From NCBI GenBank assembly GCA_964387685.1, contig CAYLXK010000028.1, forward strand, positions 7,256-71,255: a stretch of DNA of 64,000 nt. The letters are read 5' to 3'. This document shows, one piece after another, positions 18,676 to 27,131 of this stretch. The translations under genes and the position numbers were made by a program. The notes below the pieces were generated by a model. That model searched no databases, had not been told where the DNA came from, and worked only from the letters and a program-made list of their open reading frames with translations. The stretch comes from Bryobacter sp964387685. GTDB lineage: Bacteria; Acidobacteriota; Terriglobia; Bryobacterales; Bryobacteraceae. Every line of letters begins with the position of its first letter. Position 1 is the first letter of the stretch.

Positions 18676-20184
18676 ATGACCCTGAAACGGACCATCCTTA
18701 CTCTCGTAGCTGCTAGCACGGTCCTCACCACCGGAGTCTGCCTCGTCTCCGAATATCGCTTGGCTGACCAGCAGGGCGCCAAAGCGCTGCGCGACGTTAT
18801 GCGCACCATGATCGATTCTGCGGAAAACGCCCGCCAGGCCACGGCCAGCCTCCGCCAAGCGGAAGCCTTCGACGACGCGAAGCTCCTGGCCCAAGCCAAA
18901 AACCATGCCTCCTTCCGCGACAGCAAGCTGTACCAGACGGTCCCGGTTGTGGCCGCCTGGCAGTCCATTCGCACTCTCTCCGAAAAAGAAGGCTTTGCGT
19001 TCCGCGTTCCCGCCCACCAGCCCCGCGATCCCCGCAATACCCCAACAGATGCGGAATCCGCCATCCTGAATTGGCTCGAATCCAACCCGGGGAAAGACTA
19101 CTTCCTCGTCGATCCGCAACACAATGAGGCCGTTTACGCCCGCTCCGTCGTTCTCTCCCAGGACTGCCTCATCTGCCACGGCAATCCCTCCACCTCCAAG
19201 TCCGGCGACGGCAAGGACCCGCTGGGCTTCCCCATGGAAAACTGGAAAGCCGGAGACCGCCATGGCGCCTTCGTCTTACGCGGCAGCACGGCGTCACTCT
19301 CAGCGGTCAAATCCAAGGCCATGACCGAAAGCTCGCTCTGGTTGCTGGCCGCGGCCGTCCTTGTCGGCCTCACTTTGTTGATGGTTTGGCGTCCGCTCAA
19401 GAAAACCCTCGATACCAGCGTTGCTGGCATCGACGAGGAAAGCGAAAACCTCGAAAACGCCGTCTCGCGTGTCGCCGGCCAAAGCAATTCCCTGGCCTCC
19501 ATCAGCTCGCAACAGATGGCTGCCTTTGAAGAAACCTCCGCCGCGATGGAGCAAATCCGCAGCGTCGCCCGCGCCAATCTCGATGGCTCCCAACGCGCCA
19601 GCCAGGCCATTACCGCCTGCGCCCGGGATTCCCGCCAGGCCGCCCAAACCCTCGATGGCATGAACGCCGCCATGACTTCCATCCGCGAATCCAACGGCCG
19701 CATCGGCAAAATCATCCGCCTCATGGACGAAATTGCCTTCCAAACCAATATCCTCGCTCTCAATGCCGCTATTGAGGCAGCCCGCGCCGGAGAGGCCGGC
19801 TTGGGCTTCTCTGTCGTCGCCAACGAGGTCCGCAGCCTCGCCCACCGCAGCGCCGATGCCGCCAAAGAAATTGAAACCATCATTGCCGAATCCGTCGAAC
19901 GCACCGGCAATGCCGATTTGGCCGTCGATCAGGTCACCTCCTCTATCCGCACCATGAACAAAGAAGTCGAAGGCCTCGCCGCCACTTTGGCCGAGGTCCA
20001 GGCCGCCAGCCAGGAACAGTTCAAAGGCATCGACGATGTCAACGGCTCCATGTCGCGCATCAACCAGCTCACCGTTACCGTCTCCTCTACCGCGGACGAA
20101 GGCCGCCAGGAATCCGTTCGCCTCGCCGGTCAGGTTGACGCACTACGTCAGGCCGCCCGTACCCTAACCACCCTGATGGATTAG
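18676..20184 (+). CDS. Methyl-accepting chemotaxis protein with DUF3365 heme sensor domain
   Basis: 502 aa. TM1 is near residues 6-24. The periplasmic part (~25-215) is DUF3365/Tll0287-like, with a c-type heme motif CLICH at 164-168. TM2 is near 219-237. The cytoplasmic signalling domain contains the hairpin core DEIAFQTNILALNAAIEAAR and ends near the C-terminus. No HAMP domain can be seen between TM2 and the coiled coil. It probably senses redox state or a heme-binding gas such as NO and signals to CheA. No che or fla genes are in the window. Confidence 0.9.
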   Translation: MTLKRTILTLVAASTVLTTGVCLVSEYRLADQQGAKALRDVMRTMIDSAENARQATASLRQAEAFDDAKLLAQAKNHASFRDSKLYQTVPVVAAWQSIRTLSEKEGFAFRVPAHQPRDPRNTPTDAESAILNWLESNPGKDYFLVDPQHNEAVYARSVVLSQDCLICHGNPSTSKSGDGKDPLGFPMENWKAGDRHGAFVLRGSTASLSAVKSKAMTESSLWLLAAAVLVGLTLLMVWRPLKKTLDTSVAGIDEESENLENAVSRVAGQSNSLASISSQQMAAFEETSAAMEQIRSVARANLDGSQRASQAITACARDSRQAAQTLDGMNAAMTSIRESNGRIGKIIRLMDEIAFQTNILALNAAIEAARAGEAGLGFSVVANEVRSLAHRSADAAKEIETIIAESVERTGNADLAVDQVTSSIRTMNKEVEGLAATLAEVQAASQEQFKGIDDVNGSMSRINQLTVTVSSTADEGRQESVRLAGQVDALRQAARTLTTLMD

Positions 20185-20230
20185 GATCTTTAGCTACACC
20201 CCTAGAAGCTCCACCCCAAGAAGCTAACCT

Positions 20231-20259
20231 GAGAAGGCGCCCTCTCCCCGCGCCTTCTC
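20231..20259 (+). promoter_or_regulatory. Perfect 10-bp hairpin just before the DUF58 start codon
   Basis: GAGAAGGCGC (20231-20240) pairs fully with GCGCCTTCTC (20250-20259) around a 9-nt loop. The 3' arm ends 3 nt before the ATG at 20263. It has no U-run, so it may be a weak terminator for the chemoreceptor gene or a structure that hides the translation start of the DUF58 gene. Confidence 0.5.
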
Positions 20260-20262
20260 ACC

Positions 20263-21321
20263 ATGAATCTCCTCCTGCGCTTGCGGCAACGCGTAGCCCA
20301 AGGCATCCGCCACCGCGTCACTCTCCTCGGTGCCATGATCCTCTCCTTGCTCTTTGCCTCTGGCATGCTCGCCTTTACCACGTCGCAAAATGCCTTCTTC
20401 CTCCTCTTTAGCCTTCTCCTCGCCGCCCTCCTCGTTTCCAGCTTCGTTAACCGTCTGATGCTGGCCGAACTTTCCGCGGAACTGCGCTTCCCCTCCCACC
20501 CCATGGCCGCTACCCAGCTCGACGCCCAACTCGTCCTACGCAACCATAAGTCCGCTCTCACCAGCTTTGCCCTCGAAATCGAAATCCCTTCCTACCCCCG
20601 CATCTTTCTCCCCGCTATCCCTCCCAATTCTCAAGTAGCCTCGCCCCTGCCCCTTCACTTCCCCCGCCGCGGTTGGGCGCCCCCTCTTGAAATGAGCCTT
20701 TACACCCGTTTTCCTTTTGGCTTTTCCATTCGCCGTACTCGCCTGCGCGTCCCCCTTCCCGCTCCCCTTTACCCCTCCATTGAGCCCGCCCCCGGACAGG
20801 AAGAAATCCTCGATTCGCTCTTGCGCCAGTTGCGCCGCGATAGCTTCTCCGGCGCCGAGGAATTCAGCCATCTCCGCGAATATGCCCACGGCGATCCCGC
20901 CCGCCTGATTGCCTGGGCCCCCAGTGCTCGTATGCCCGATTTCCGCCATCCCCTCCTCCGGGTCTCCTTCGCCGAATCGGGCACCCGCCTCCGCCTCGTT
21001 CTCGACCTTGCCACGCCCTTTTTTGAAGAAGCCGTGCAACTCGCCGCCTTCCTCGTCTGGCAGCTCCACTTCAAGAACCTCGCTTTTGTTTTTTCCGCCG
21101 CTTCCCAGGATTTCGCCGTCTCTAGCGCCTCCGATGCCTATACTGTTCTTAAGCATCTGGCGCTGGTCGATCCGCTGCCCGGGGCCTCCATCCCTCAATA
21201 TGCGTCTGCGTTCCTACTTAGCTATCGCCCCGGTTTCCTTCCTCCTCCCGTCCCTCCTGTGCCCCCAAACGCCCACCCCTCCCTCTCCTCCCCCGCTGAA
21301 AACCACGCTCACCGTCTTTGA
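20263..21321 (+). CDS. DUF58 domain protein
   Basis: 352 aa. Two hydrophobic segments lie near the N-terminus (~20-60), followed by a beta-rich part. The DUF58 signature is EEFSHLREYAHGDPARLIAW near residues 203-222, followed by a von Willebrand-like part with RLVLDLATPFFEEA. DUF58 proteins usually sit beside MoxR AAA ATPases and help mature complexes, but no moxR gene is in the window. The 3' end carries a Pro-rich tail that overlaps the TonB receptor start by 122 nt. A perfect hairpin lies just upstream of its ATG. Confidence 0.85.
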   Translation: MNLLLRLRQRVAQGIRHRVTLLGAMILSLLFASGMLAFTTSQNAFFLLFSLLLAALLVSSFVNRLMLAELSAELRFPSHPMAATQLDAQLVLRNHKSALTSFALEIEIPSYPRIFLPAIPPNSQVASPLPLHFPRRGWAPPLEMSLYTRFPFGFSIRRTRLRVPLPAPLYPSIEPAPGQEEILDSLLRQLRRDSFSGAEEFSHLREYAHGDPARLIAWAPSARMPDFRHPLLRVSFAESGTRLRLVLDLATPFFEEAVQLAAFLVWQLHFKNLAFVFSAASQDFAVSSASDAYTVLKHLALVDPLPGASIPQYASAFLLSYRPGFLPPPVPPVPPNAHPSLSSPAENHAHRL

Positions 21322-23116
21322 GCGCATCGAGCAGGAATCCCCCGCCGCCCTCACTTCCCTCTCCAAGCTCGACCTCGAAAAAACTCCCGGCGTCAATCTT
21401 GACGACCGCCTTCGCATGGTCCCTGGCTTCTCCCTCTTTCGCCGTAACTCCAGCCTCGTCGCCAATCCCACCACCCAAGGCGTCTCCCTGCGCGGCGTCG
21501 GTTCCACAGGCGCCAGCCGCACCCTCGTCCTTTGGGATGGCGTTCCCTTGAACGACCCCTTCGGCGGCTGGATCTACTGGACGCGCGTCCCCGCCGAAGA
21601 GGTCGATCGCGCCGAAGTCTCCCGCGGTTCCACCACCAGCCTCTTTGGCGATCGCACCCTCTCCGGCAGCGTCTCGCTCTTTACCCGCCCCGCCGCTCCC
21701 CTGCGCCTCAGTCTCGGCCTCGAAGGCGGCAACCGCGGCACCTGGCAGCCCACCGCCGGGTTTTCCCACGTCGTGCGCAACCTCGGCATCTCCGGTTTCT
21801 TCCGCGCCTTTGATACCGATGGCTACCTCATTGTGCCCTCCGAACGCGCCGGCCGCATCGACACTCCCGCTGGCGTCCGCTTTGCCGCAGGCGCCGTTAA
21901 GCTCGACTACTCCACCACCGCCGAACGCATCAGCCTCAAGCTCGACGTCCTGGCCGAGGAACGTGCCAACGGTACCCCTCTCCAAACCAACTCCACCTCC
22001 CTCGGCACCCTCGGTGCCAACTACTCCCGCGACTTCGGTACGCTCAACCTCGGCATCCTCGGCTACCACTCCCGTCAGCAATACCACCAGTCTTTCTCGG
22101 CCCTCGCCGCCGATCGCAATTCAGAACGCCTCACCAGTTTCCAAAGCGTCCCCTCCACCGCCTTCGGCGGCGGCGCCTTCCTCCAAGGGCGCCCCGGGCG
22201 CCTGAAGTTCACGGCCGGGGCCGACGCCCAAAGCGTCGACGGTACCAGCACCGAAACCGTCGTTCCGGCTGGCCTCCGCATCGGCGGCGGCACCCAGAAT
22301 CAGGGTGGCCTCTTCGGCCAGGGCGATCTCACCTTCGGCCGCCTGCAACTCTTCTTCGGCTCCCGCGGCCAGTTTGCCGGCCGCGCCGGCGATTTCTATT
22401 CCCCCAGCGGCGGCTTTGCCGTCGGCCTCGGCCGCTGGCGCCTCCGCGGCTCGGCCTATCGCGCCTTCCGCGCCCCCACCCTCAACGAACTCTTTCGCGA
22501 GTTCCGCGCCGGCAATGCCACCACCCAGGCCAACCCCGATCTGCGCAGCGAAAAACTCTGGGCCGCCGAATCCGGCGTCGATTACCGCAGCGAATCCTAC
22601 ACGCTCCGCCTCGGCGGCTATTACAACGAGGTCAGCGATCTCATCACCAACGTCACCCTCCTCAATTCCCCCGCCGCCATCGTCCGCCAACGCCGCAACG
22701 CCGCCGCGGCCACCGTCCGCGGTCTCGAAGCCGACTTTGAGAAACGCTATCAGCAACTCCGCTTCGAAATGTCTTACCTCCTGGCCGATTCTCGCTTCTC
22801 CACCCGAGAACGCCTTCCCCAGGTCCCCAAACACCAAGGAACCGCTCAACTCACCTGGTACCGCCCCTCCACCCTCCTCACCCTTGGCCTCCGCACCAGC
22901 GGCCTCCAGTTCGAAGACGACCGCAACACCCAGCTCTTGCCCGGTTTCGCTCTCCTCCAACTCTCCGCCCGCCAAAAGTTGTTTAAAGACCTCAATCTAA
23001 CCCTCAACGTCGAAAATCTGGCGAATCGGCGCATTCTCACCGGTTTTACCCCCTTCCCCCAGACCGGAGCCCCCATTCTCTTCCGGATTGGCATACGCTA
23101 CGAAGGCCTCCTGTAA
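21200..23116 (+). CDS. TonB-dependent outer-membrane receptor (BtuB/siderophore type)
   Basis: 638 aa from the ATG giving a signal peptide (MRLRSYLAIAPVSFLLPSLL); the open frame continues 97 codons further upstream but that part is Pro/Ser-rich shadow of the DUF58 gene. The plug is near residues 60-160: VSLRGVGSTGASRTLVLWDG and PLNDPFGGWIYW. The 22-strand barrel follows to an aromatic C-terminal end (IGIRYEGLL). It imports a scarce nutrient such as a metal chelate or cobalamin. It has no CarboxypepD-like N-terminal domain, unlike the Oar-type receptor at 60-63 kb. Overlap with DUF58 suggests co-transcription. Confidence 0.88.
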   Translation: MRLRSYLAIAPVSFLLPSLLCPQTPTPPSPPPLKTTLTVFERIEQESPAALTSLSKLDLEKTPGVNLDDRLRMVPGFSLFRRNSSLVANPTTQGVSLRGVGSTGASRTLVLWDGVPLNDPFGGWIYWTRVPAEEVDRAEVSRGSTTSLFGDRTLSGSVSLFTRPAAPLRLSLGLEGGNRGTWQPTAGFSHVVRNLGISGFFRAFDTDGYLIVPSERAGRIDTPAGVRFAAGAVKLDYSTTAERISLKLDVLAEERANGTPLQTNSTSLGTLGANYSRDFGTLNLGILGYHSRQQYHQSFSALAADRNSERLTSFQSVPSTAFGGGAFLQGRPGRLKFTAGADAQSVDGTSTETVVPAGLRIGGGTQNQGGLFGQGDLTFGRLQLFFGSRGQFAGRAGDFYSPSGGFAVGLGRWRLRGSAYRAFRAPTLNELFREFRAGNATTQANPDLRSEKLWAAESGVDYRSESYTLRLGGYYNEVSDLITNVTLLNSPAAIVRQRRNAAAATVRGLEADFEKRYQQLRFEMSYLLADSRFSTRERLPQVPKHQGTAQLTWYRPSTLLTLGLRTSGLQFEDDRNTQLLPGFALLQLSARQKLFKDLNLTLNVENLANRRILTGFTPFPQTGAPILFRIGIRYEGLL

Positions 23117-23145
23117 CGCGGGGGGCTCCGCCATCGCCTGTCTTC

Positions 23146-23745
23146 ATGAACGTTGATCCGCAGATCGTTGAACGTGCCCGCTCCGGCGACGCAGTGGCTT
23201 TCAACGACTTGGTGGCTGCCTGTCGTAAACGGGTAATGTCCATTGTCGGCCGTCTGATCGGCCGGCCGGAAGACGTCGAAGATGTAGCCCAGGACGTATT
23301 CCTGCGCTTGTATTACTCCTTGGGCCAGTTGTCCAGCCCTGAGATGTTTGATAGATGGTTGTATCGCTTAACGGTGAACGCCGCCTACGATTACATGCGC
23401 AAGTCCAAGCGCCGTAAAGAAAGCCGCATGGCAGACTTGAGCGAAGCGCAGGTAATCTTGGCCGACGCCAGCGCTGGAGAGCGAATTGGCAAGACGGAGG
23501 AGCAGCGCTCCACCATGCGCGATTTCGTGCAGTGGCTCCTGGATGGGGTCAGTGAACAGGATCGCATCTTGCTATTGTTGAAAGAAGTTGAAGGCCTTTC
23601 GATCAAAGAGTTGGAGCAGATTTACGGCGCCAACGAGAGCGCCCTCAAAGTTCGGTTATTCCGGGCCCGGCAGCGTGTTTTGAAGGCTTTTGAAAAGTCG
23701 CAATCCAAGCTGGATGCGAAGAAAAACGACCGAGAGGAAAGTTAG
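23146..23745 (+). CDS. ECF-family RNA polymerase sigma factor
   Basis: 199 aa. Region 2 shows EDVEDVAQDVFLRLYYSLGQ and DRWLYRLTVNAAYDY. Region 4 shows EVEGLSIKELEQIYGANESA and VRLFRARQRVLKAFEK. The gap between regions is short and no SnoaL extension is present, so it is a classical ECF sigma factor. The next two small genes (3 nt gap and TAATG overlap) encode single-pass membrane proteins and probably form its signalling arm. Confidence 0.95.
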   Translation: MNVDPQIVERARSGDAVAFNDLVAACRKRVMSIVGRLIGRPEDVEDVAQDVFLRLYYSLGQLSSPEMFDRWLYRLTVNAAYDYMRKSKRRKESRMADLSEAQVILADASAGERIGKTEEQRSTMRDFVQWLLDGVSEQDRILLLLKEVEGLSIKELEQIYGANESALKVRLFRARQRVLKAFEKSQSKLDAKKNDREES

Positions 23746-23747
23746 CA

Positions 23748-24092
23748 GTGACGAACGACCAAAAACTGGACATCTTGTTCGCGCAGTACCGGGAGAGCTG
23801 TCCGGATTCCGCAGGCGACGCCAATTTCATGCCCGCCCTTTGGCAGCGTATCGATGCGCGCCGCAAGTCCGAACTGTGGCTTTTCCGCTTCGCCAACTTC
23901 TTCGCCGCCGCCGCCGCCATGGTGGCCTTGGTGACCGGTTTGCTCTTCTACCAGGCCCCCGGGCCGCTTCCCCAACGCGCCTACATCGAAAAATTGACCG
24001 ACGAGATCTCCGAGGATTATTTCCTCGAATCCACCTACTCCGCCAAGTATGCTCCCGTGAAGTACTCCGTCCAGGAGGAAGGCCCCCGCTAA
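23748..24092 (+). CDS. Single-pass membrane protein, putative anti-sigma factor
   Basis: 114 aa from a GTG start 2 nt after the sigma-factor stop. The N-terminal ~45 residues are cytoplasmic and helical, with LFAQYRESCPDSAGD and FMPALWQRIDAR. One TM helix is near 46-68, and ~45 periplasmic residues follow. It lacks the ZAS zinc motif HxxxCxxC. Size, topology and position fit an ECF anti-sigma factor, but no family is recognised. The stop overlaps the next ATG (TAATG). Confidence 0.65.
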   Translation: MTNDQKLDILFAQYRESCPDSAGDANFMPALWQRIDARRKSELWLFRFANFFAAAAAMVALVTGLLFYQAPGPLPQRAYIEKLTDEISEDYFLESTYSAKYAPVKYSVQEEGPR

Positions 24093-24499
24093 TGCAGGTC
24101 TCCGGCGGCAAGGTGGCGCTCTATTTGACGTTGATTTTCGGCGGCGGCGTAGCCTCCGGCTATTTTGGCCACAAGCTCTACTCCGCCTCTGCCGTCAGCG
24201 CTGCCCCCATCAATGCCCGCAACAACGACGACTGGCGCAAGCGCTATGTCGATTCCATGCGCCTCCGCCTCTCCATGAGCCCCGAGCAGATCAAGACCCT
24301 TGACGATATCCTCGACGACACCCGCGTCGAATATCGCCTCCTGCGCCAACGCTACAAGCCCGAAATGGACAAGATTCACTCGGGCCAAGTTGAGCGCATC
24401 AAGAAAATTCTCAAGCCTGAGCAGCGCCCGGAGTTCGACAAGATGGAGCTCGAACGGGCCGAGAAAATGAAAGCCCGCGAATCCGGCCCCGGCCTCTAG
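24092..24499 (+). CDS. Membrane-anchored Spy/CpxP-like periplasmic protein
   Basis: 135 aa. The ATG overlaps the stop of the preceding gene (TAATG). A TM anchor (~8-28) is followed by a helical periplasmic part. Two LTxxQ-like motifs are visible, LSMSPEQ and LKPEQRPEF, flanking charged helices as in Spy/CpxP and heavy-metal-sensor proteins. Together with the ECF sigma factor and the small TM protein it probably reports envelope or metal stress. Confidence 0.7.
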   Translation: MQVSGGKVALYLTLIFGGGVASGYFGHKLYSASAVSAAPINARNNDDWRKRYVDSMRLRLSMSPEQIKTLDDILDDTRVEYRLLRQRYKPEMDKIHSGQVERIKKILKPEQRPEFDKMELERAEKMKARESGPGL

Positions 24500-24556
24500 T
24501 CTCCCTTCCTCTTCCCCCTTGCATCGTTGTTTCCGGATTGCTATCCTTCCGGGTCT

Positions 24557-25012
24557 ATGAAGCTCCGCATCTTCTTAGTCGTCCTGTCCCTCTTTAGTGC
24601 CGCCGACCTCTTGCCCGCCGCCGACCTCGCCGCCGAAGAAGCGCGTATCCGCGCTCTCATCGCCAAACCCGAGTCGATCCAGTACACCGAAGACCACATC
24701 CACTGGAGCGGAGCTTATAAGCGCCCTAACGTCGGCGGGCGGCGGGCGGAAAGCTTCCCCAACGCCGCTCTCGGCGAGCGCAAGAACCAAAAGAACGCCT
24801 ATCAGGTGGAACGCCTCGAACTCGCCTCCTCCGGCGATATGGCCTACGAGTACTCCGTCGGAAAGCTCGACTTCGACGCGCCCTCCCGTGGGCATGTCTC
24901 CCATGAGACCGGTGTCCTCCGTGTCTGGAAAAAGATCGGCCCCGCATGGAAAGTCGCCGCCGTCTTCATCCGGCCCCTCGATCTGCCCATCGGCGAAGCC
25001 CCCACCAAATAG
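24557..25012 (+). CDS. Secreted SnoaL/DUF4440-like protein
   Basis: 151 aa from the ATG that gives a signal peptide (MKLRIFLVVLSLFSAADLLPA); an upstream ATG in frame adds ten residues without a signal. The body has the NTF2-like pattern of DUF4440: EARIRALIAKPESI, GDMAYEYSVGKLDF, TGVLRVWKKIGPAWKVAAVF. Such proteins bind small ligands or are enzyme-like without a fixed catalytic site. No functional link to neighbours is evident. It is convergent with rpmE. Confidence 0.72.
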   Translation: MKLRIFLVVLSLFSAADLLPAADLAAEEARIRALIAKPESIQYTEDHIHWSGAYKRPNVGGRRAESFPNAALGERKNQKNAYQVERLELASSGDMAYEYSVGKLDFDAPSRGHVSHETGVLRVWKKIGPAWKVAAVFIRPLDLPIGEAPTK

Positions 25013-25030
25013 TCACACCCAAAAAATCAA

Positions 25031-25054
25031 AAGGCCACCGCTTCCGGTGGCCTT
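25031..25054. terminator. Bidirectional rho-independent terminator
   Basis: AAGGCCACCG (25031-25040), loop CTTC and CGGTGGCCTT (25045-25054) form a perfect 10-bp stem. On the minus strand it is followed by a run of T (TTGATTTTTT), so it ends the rpmE transcript; on the plus strand the tail is weaker. It lies between convergent genes. Confidence 0.85.
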
Positions 25055-25077
25055 CCTTTATAACTTAGCTTTGGCTT

Positions 25078-25347
25078 CTATTGGACCGCGTCGCCCGGCT
25101 TGGCCGCCGCTTTGCGCGCCGCCAATTGATCCTGCAGCATCTTAGACTTCGCCGCCTTCTTCTGGAAGCGGTCCACACGGCCTTCGGTGTCCACCAGTTT
25201 CTGCTTACCGGTGAAGAACGGATGGCAGTTCGCGCAGATTTCCACCCGCAACTCCTCGCCCTTCATCGTGCTCCGCGTTTGCCAATGCGCCCCGCAGGCG
25301 CACATAACTCTTACTTCGTGATAATTGGGATGAATTCCGGCCTGCAT
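25078..25347 (-). CDS. rpmE: 50S ribosomal protein L31, zinc-binding type
   Basis: 89 aa from ATG 25347 (MQAGIHPNYHEV), which matches the family start better than the GTG two codons earlier. The zinc ribbon cysteines are in CACG and ICANCHPFFTGKQK, so it is the C+ form. VDTEGRVDRF is also conserved. A lysine/alanine-rich tail of about 20 residues extends past the usual end. It is followed by a strong terminator and lies downstream of an SDR gene and trxB on the same strand. Confidence 0.95.
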   Translation of the reverse strand: MQAGIHPNYHEVRVMCACGAHWQTRSTMKGEELRVEICANCHPFFTGKQKLVDTEGRVDRFQKKAAKSKMLQDQLAARKAAAKPGDAVQ

Positions 25348-25406
25348 TGCCACTTCTCGCTTTCTAAATCGCTTCTACCAGATTAACACGATCCGGTGAA
25401 AAACGG

Positions 25407-26165
25407 TTACTTCGGTCCCATCCGCAGCGCGCCGTCCAGCCGCACCGTCTCGCCATTAAGCATCCTGTTTTGAATAACATGCATCGCAAGCTGCGCAAAC
25501 TCCCCCGGCTGCCCCAACCGCGCCGGAAAGGGTACCGTCGCCGCCAGTTGTTTCATCGCATCCTCCGGCAATCCTGCCAGTAGCGGCGTCTCAAATAGCC
25601 CCGGCGCAATCGACACCACCCGCACACCCACCCGCGCAAATTCCCGCGCCAGCGGCAGCGTCATCGACGCCACCCCTCCCTTGGACGCCGCATAGGCCGC
25701 CTGCCCAATCTGCCCATCAAAGGCCGCCACGGAACTCGTTAACACCATCACACCCCGCTCCCCATCCGGCGGCTGCGCCTCGTTATTAGCCATCATGGCC
25801 GCCCCTAGCCTCACCACGTTGAAAGTCCCGATTAGATTCACCTCGATCACGCGCCGGAAGCGCTCCAGCTCCAGCGGCCCGTTCTTGCCCAGCGCCCGTT
25901 CCGCCGTCGCTATCCCTGCGCAGTGGATCAATATATCCAACCTCTCGGCTTCGTCTAGCGCCGCCAGCACATCCCCTTCATCCGTCACATCCGTCCGGCA
26001 GAACTGCGTCAACGCGCCCATTTCCTCGCTCAACTGCCGCCCTTTTGCTTCGTTCAAGTCGGCAATCACCACGTTGGCCTGCGCCGCCACCAGCGCCCGC
26101 ACGCACGCCTCACCCAGCCCGGACGCCCCGCCCGTCACCAACGCGCTTTTTCCCGCGAGATTCAA
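25407..26165 (-). CDS. SDR oxidoreductase, 3-hydroxyacyl-CoA dehydrogenase (HSD10) type
   Basis: 252 aa from a TTG start preceded by AGGGGGAACGA. The nucleotide motif TGGASGLGEACVRAL is at the N-terminus; HCAGIA and SSVAAFDGQIGQAAYAASKG give the catalytic Ser and Tyr-Lys. APGLFETPLL and LNGETVRLDGALRM are typical of HSD17B10-like 3-hydroxyacyl-CoA dehydrogenases. It probably oxidises short branched 3-hydroxyacyl-CoAs with NAD. It follows trxB with a 24-nt gap that contains a duplicated ribosome-binding segment. Confidence 0.85.
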   Translation of the reverse strand: MNLAGKSALVTGGASGLGEACVRALVAAQANVVIADLNEAKGRQLSEEMGALTQFCRTDVTDEGDVLAALDEAERLDILIHCAGIATAERALGKNGPLELERFRRVIEVNLIGTFNVVRLGAAMMANNEAQPPDGERGVMVLTSSVAAFDGQIGQAAYAASKGGVASMTLPLAREFARVGVRVVSIAPGLFETPLLAGLPEDAMKQLAATVPFPARLGQPGEFAQLAMHVIQNRMLNGETVRLDGALRMGPK

Positions 26166-26166
26166 T

Positions 26167-26196
26167 CGTTCCCCCTAATGGCGTTCCCCCTAATGG
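26167..26196. repeat. 15-bp perfect tandem duplication over the trxB stop
   Basis: The unit CGTTCCCCCTAATGG occurs twice without a gap (26167-26181 and 26182-26196). On the coding (minus) strand each copy contains TAG followed by GGGGGAACG, so the duplication doubles the trxB stop and the Shine-Dalgarno-like segment of the SDR gene. Confidence 0.9.
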
Positions 26197-27131
26197 GCGT
26201 GCTCTTCGGCTTCCAGCAATTTCTCGACCTCGATCGCCGCCATACACCCAGCCCCCGCCGCCGTAATCGCTTGCCGGTACACCTTGTCCTGCACGTCCCC
26301 GGCGTGGAACACGCCGTGGATATTCGTTCGCGCCCCGCCGTGGCTCTTGATGTAGCCGTCCTCATCCAAGTCCAGTTGCCCCACAAACGGCTTCGTGTTC
26401 GGGATATGCCCAATCGCCACAAAAAATCCGTCCACCGCGTGCTCGCTAAACTCGTTCGTCTTCACATTATGCAAGCGCACCTTAGACACCACGCCACTTT
26501 CGTCGGCGATTACCTCGTCCACGACGGAGTTCACAATCACCGTGATTTTTGGATTGTTCTTCACGCGGTCGATCATGATTTTCGAGGCCCGAAACTCCTC
26601 GCGCCGGTGCACCAGCATCACATCGCTGAAGCGCGTCAGAAAATTCGCCTCCTCCATCGCGCTGTCGCCCCCGCCCACCACCATAATCTTCAGGCCCCGG
26701 TAAAAGAACCCGTCGCAGGTCGCGCACGAGCTCACGCCCTTACCAATCAGCGCCTGCTCGCCCTTCACACCCAGCCAACGCGCGCTCGCCCCCGTGGCCA
26801 CGATTAGCGTCTTCGTCTCGATCCATTCCCCGTCCACACTCAGCCGGAACGGGCGCTTCGATAGATCCGCCTCCACCACCACTCCCAATTGGTAATCGGC
26901 GCCAAAACGAATCGCCTGCTCCTTCATATCTTCCACCAGCTTCGGGCCCATGATCCCTTGTGGAAAGCCGGGAAAATTCTCCACCTCGCTGGTTATGGAA
27001 AGCTGGCCGCCCGGCTCTTTTCCCATCAACACCAGCGGTTTCAGCCCCGCCCGTGCCGCATAAATGGCCGCCGTGTTGCCCGCGCAACCGGAACCGAGAA
27101 TCACTACTTGATGAACGGAATTTTGAGACAT
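26190..27131 (-). CDS. trxB: Thioredoxin-disulfide reductase
   Basis: 313 aa. FAD motif GSGCAGNTAAIYAARAG near residues 13-29, GGQLSITSEVENFPGF, redox motif CATCD with cysteines 136 and 139, the NADPH motif VVGGGDSAMEEANFLTRF, and the C-terminal FAD segment GVFHAGDVQD. It reduces thioredoxin with NADPH in the cytoplasm. The first GxGxxG has a Cys in the GSGCAG position, a common TrxB variant. It is the first gene of a minus-strand group with an SDR and rpmE. Confidence 0.96.
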   Translation of the reverse strand: MSQNSVHQVVILGSGCAGNTAAIYAARAGLKPLVLMGKEPGGQLSITSEVENFPGFPQGIMGPKLVEDMKEQAIRFGADYQLGVVVEADLSKRPFRLSVDGEWIETKTLIVATGASARWLGVKGEQALIGKGVSSCATCDGFFYRGLKIMVVGGGDSAMEEANFLTRFSDVMLVHRREEFRASKIMIDRVKNNPKITVIVNSVVDEVIADESGVVSKVRLHNVKTNEFSEHAVDGFFVAIGHIPNTKPFVGQLDLDEDGYIKSHGGARTNIHGVFHAGDVQDKVYRQAITAAGAGCMAAIEVEKLLEAEEHAH

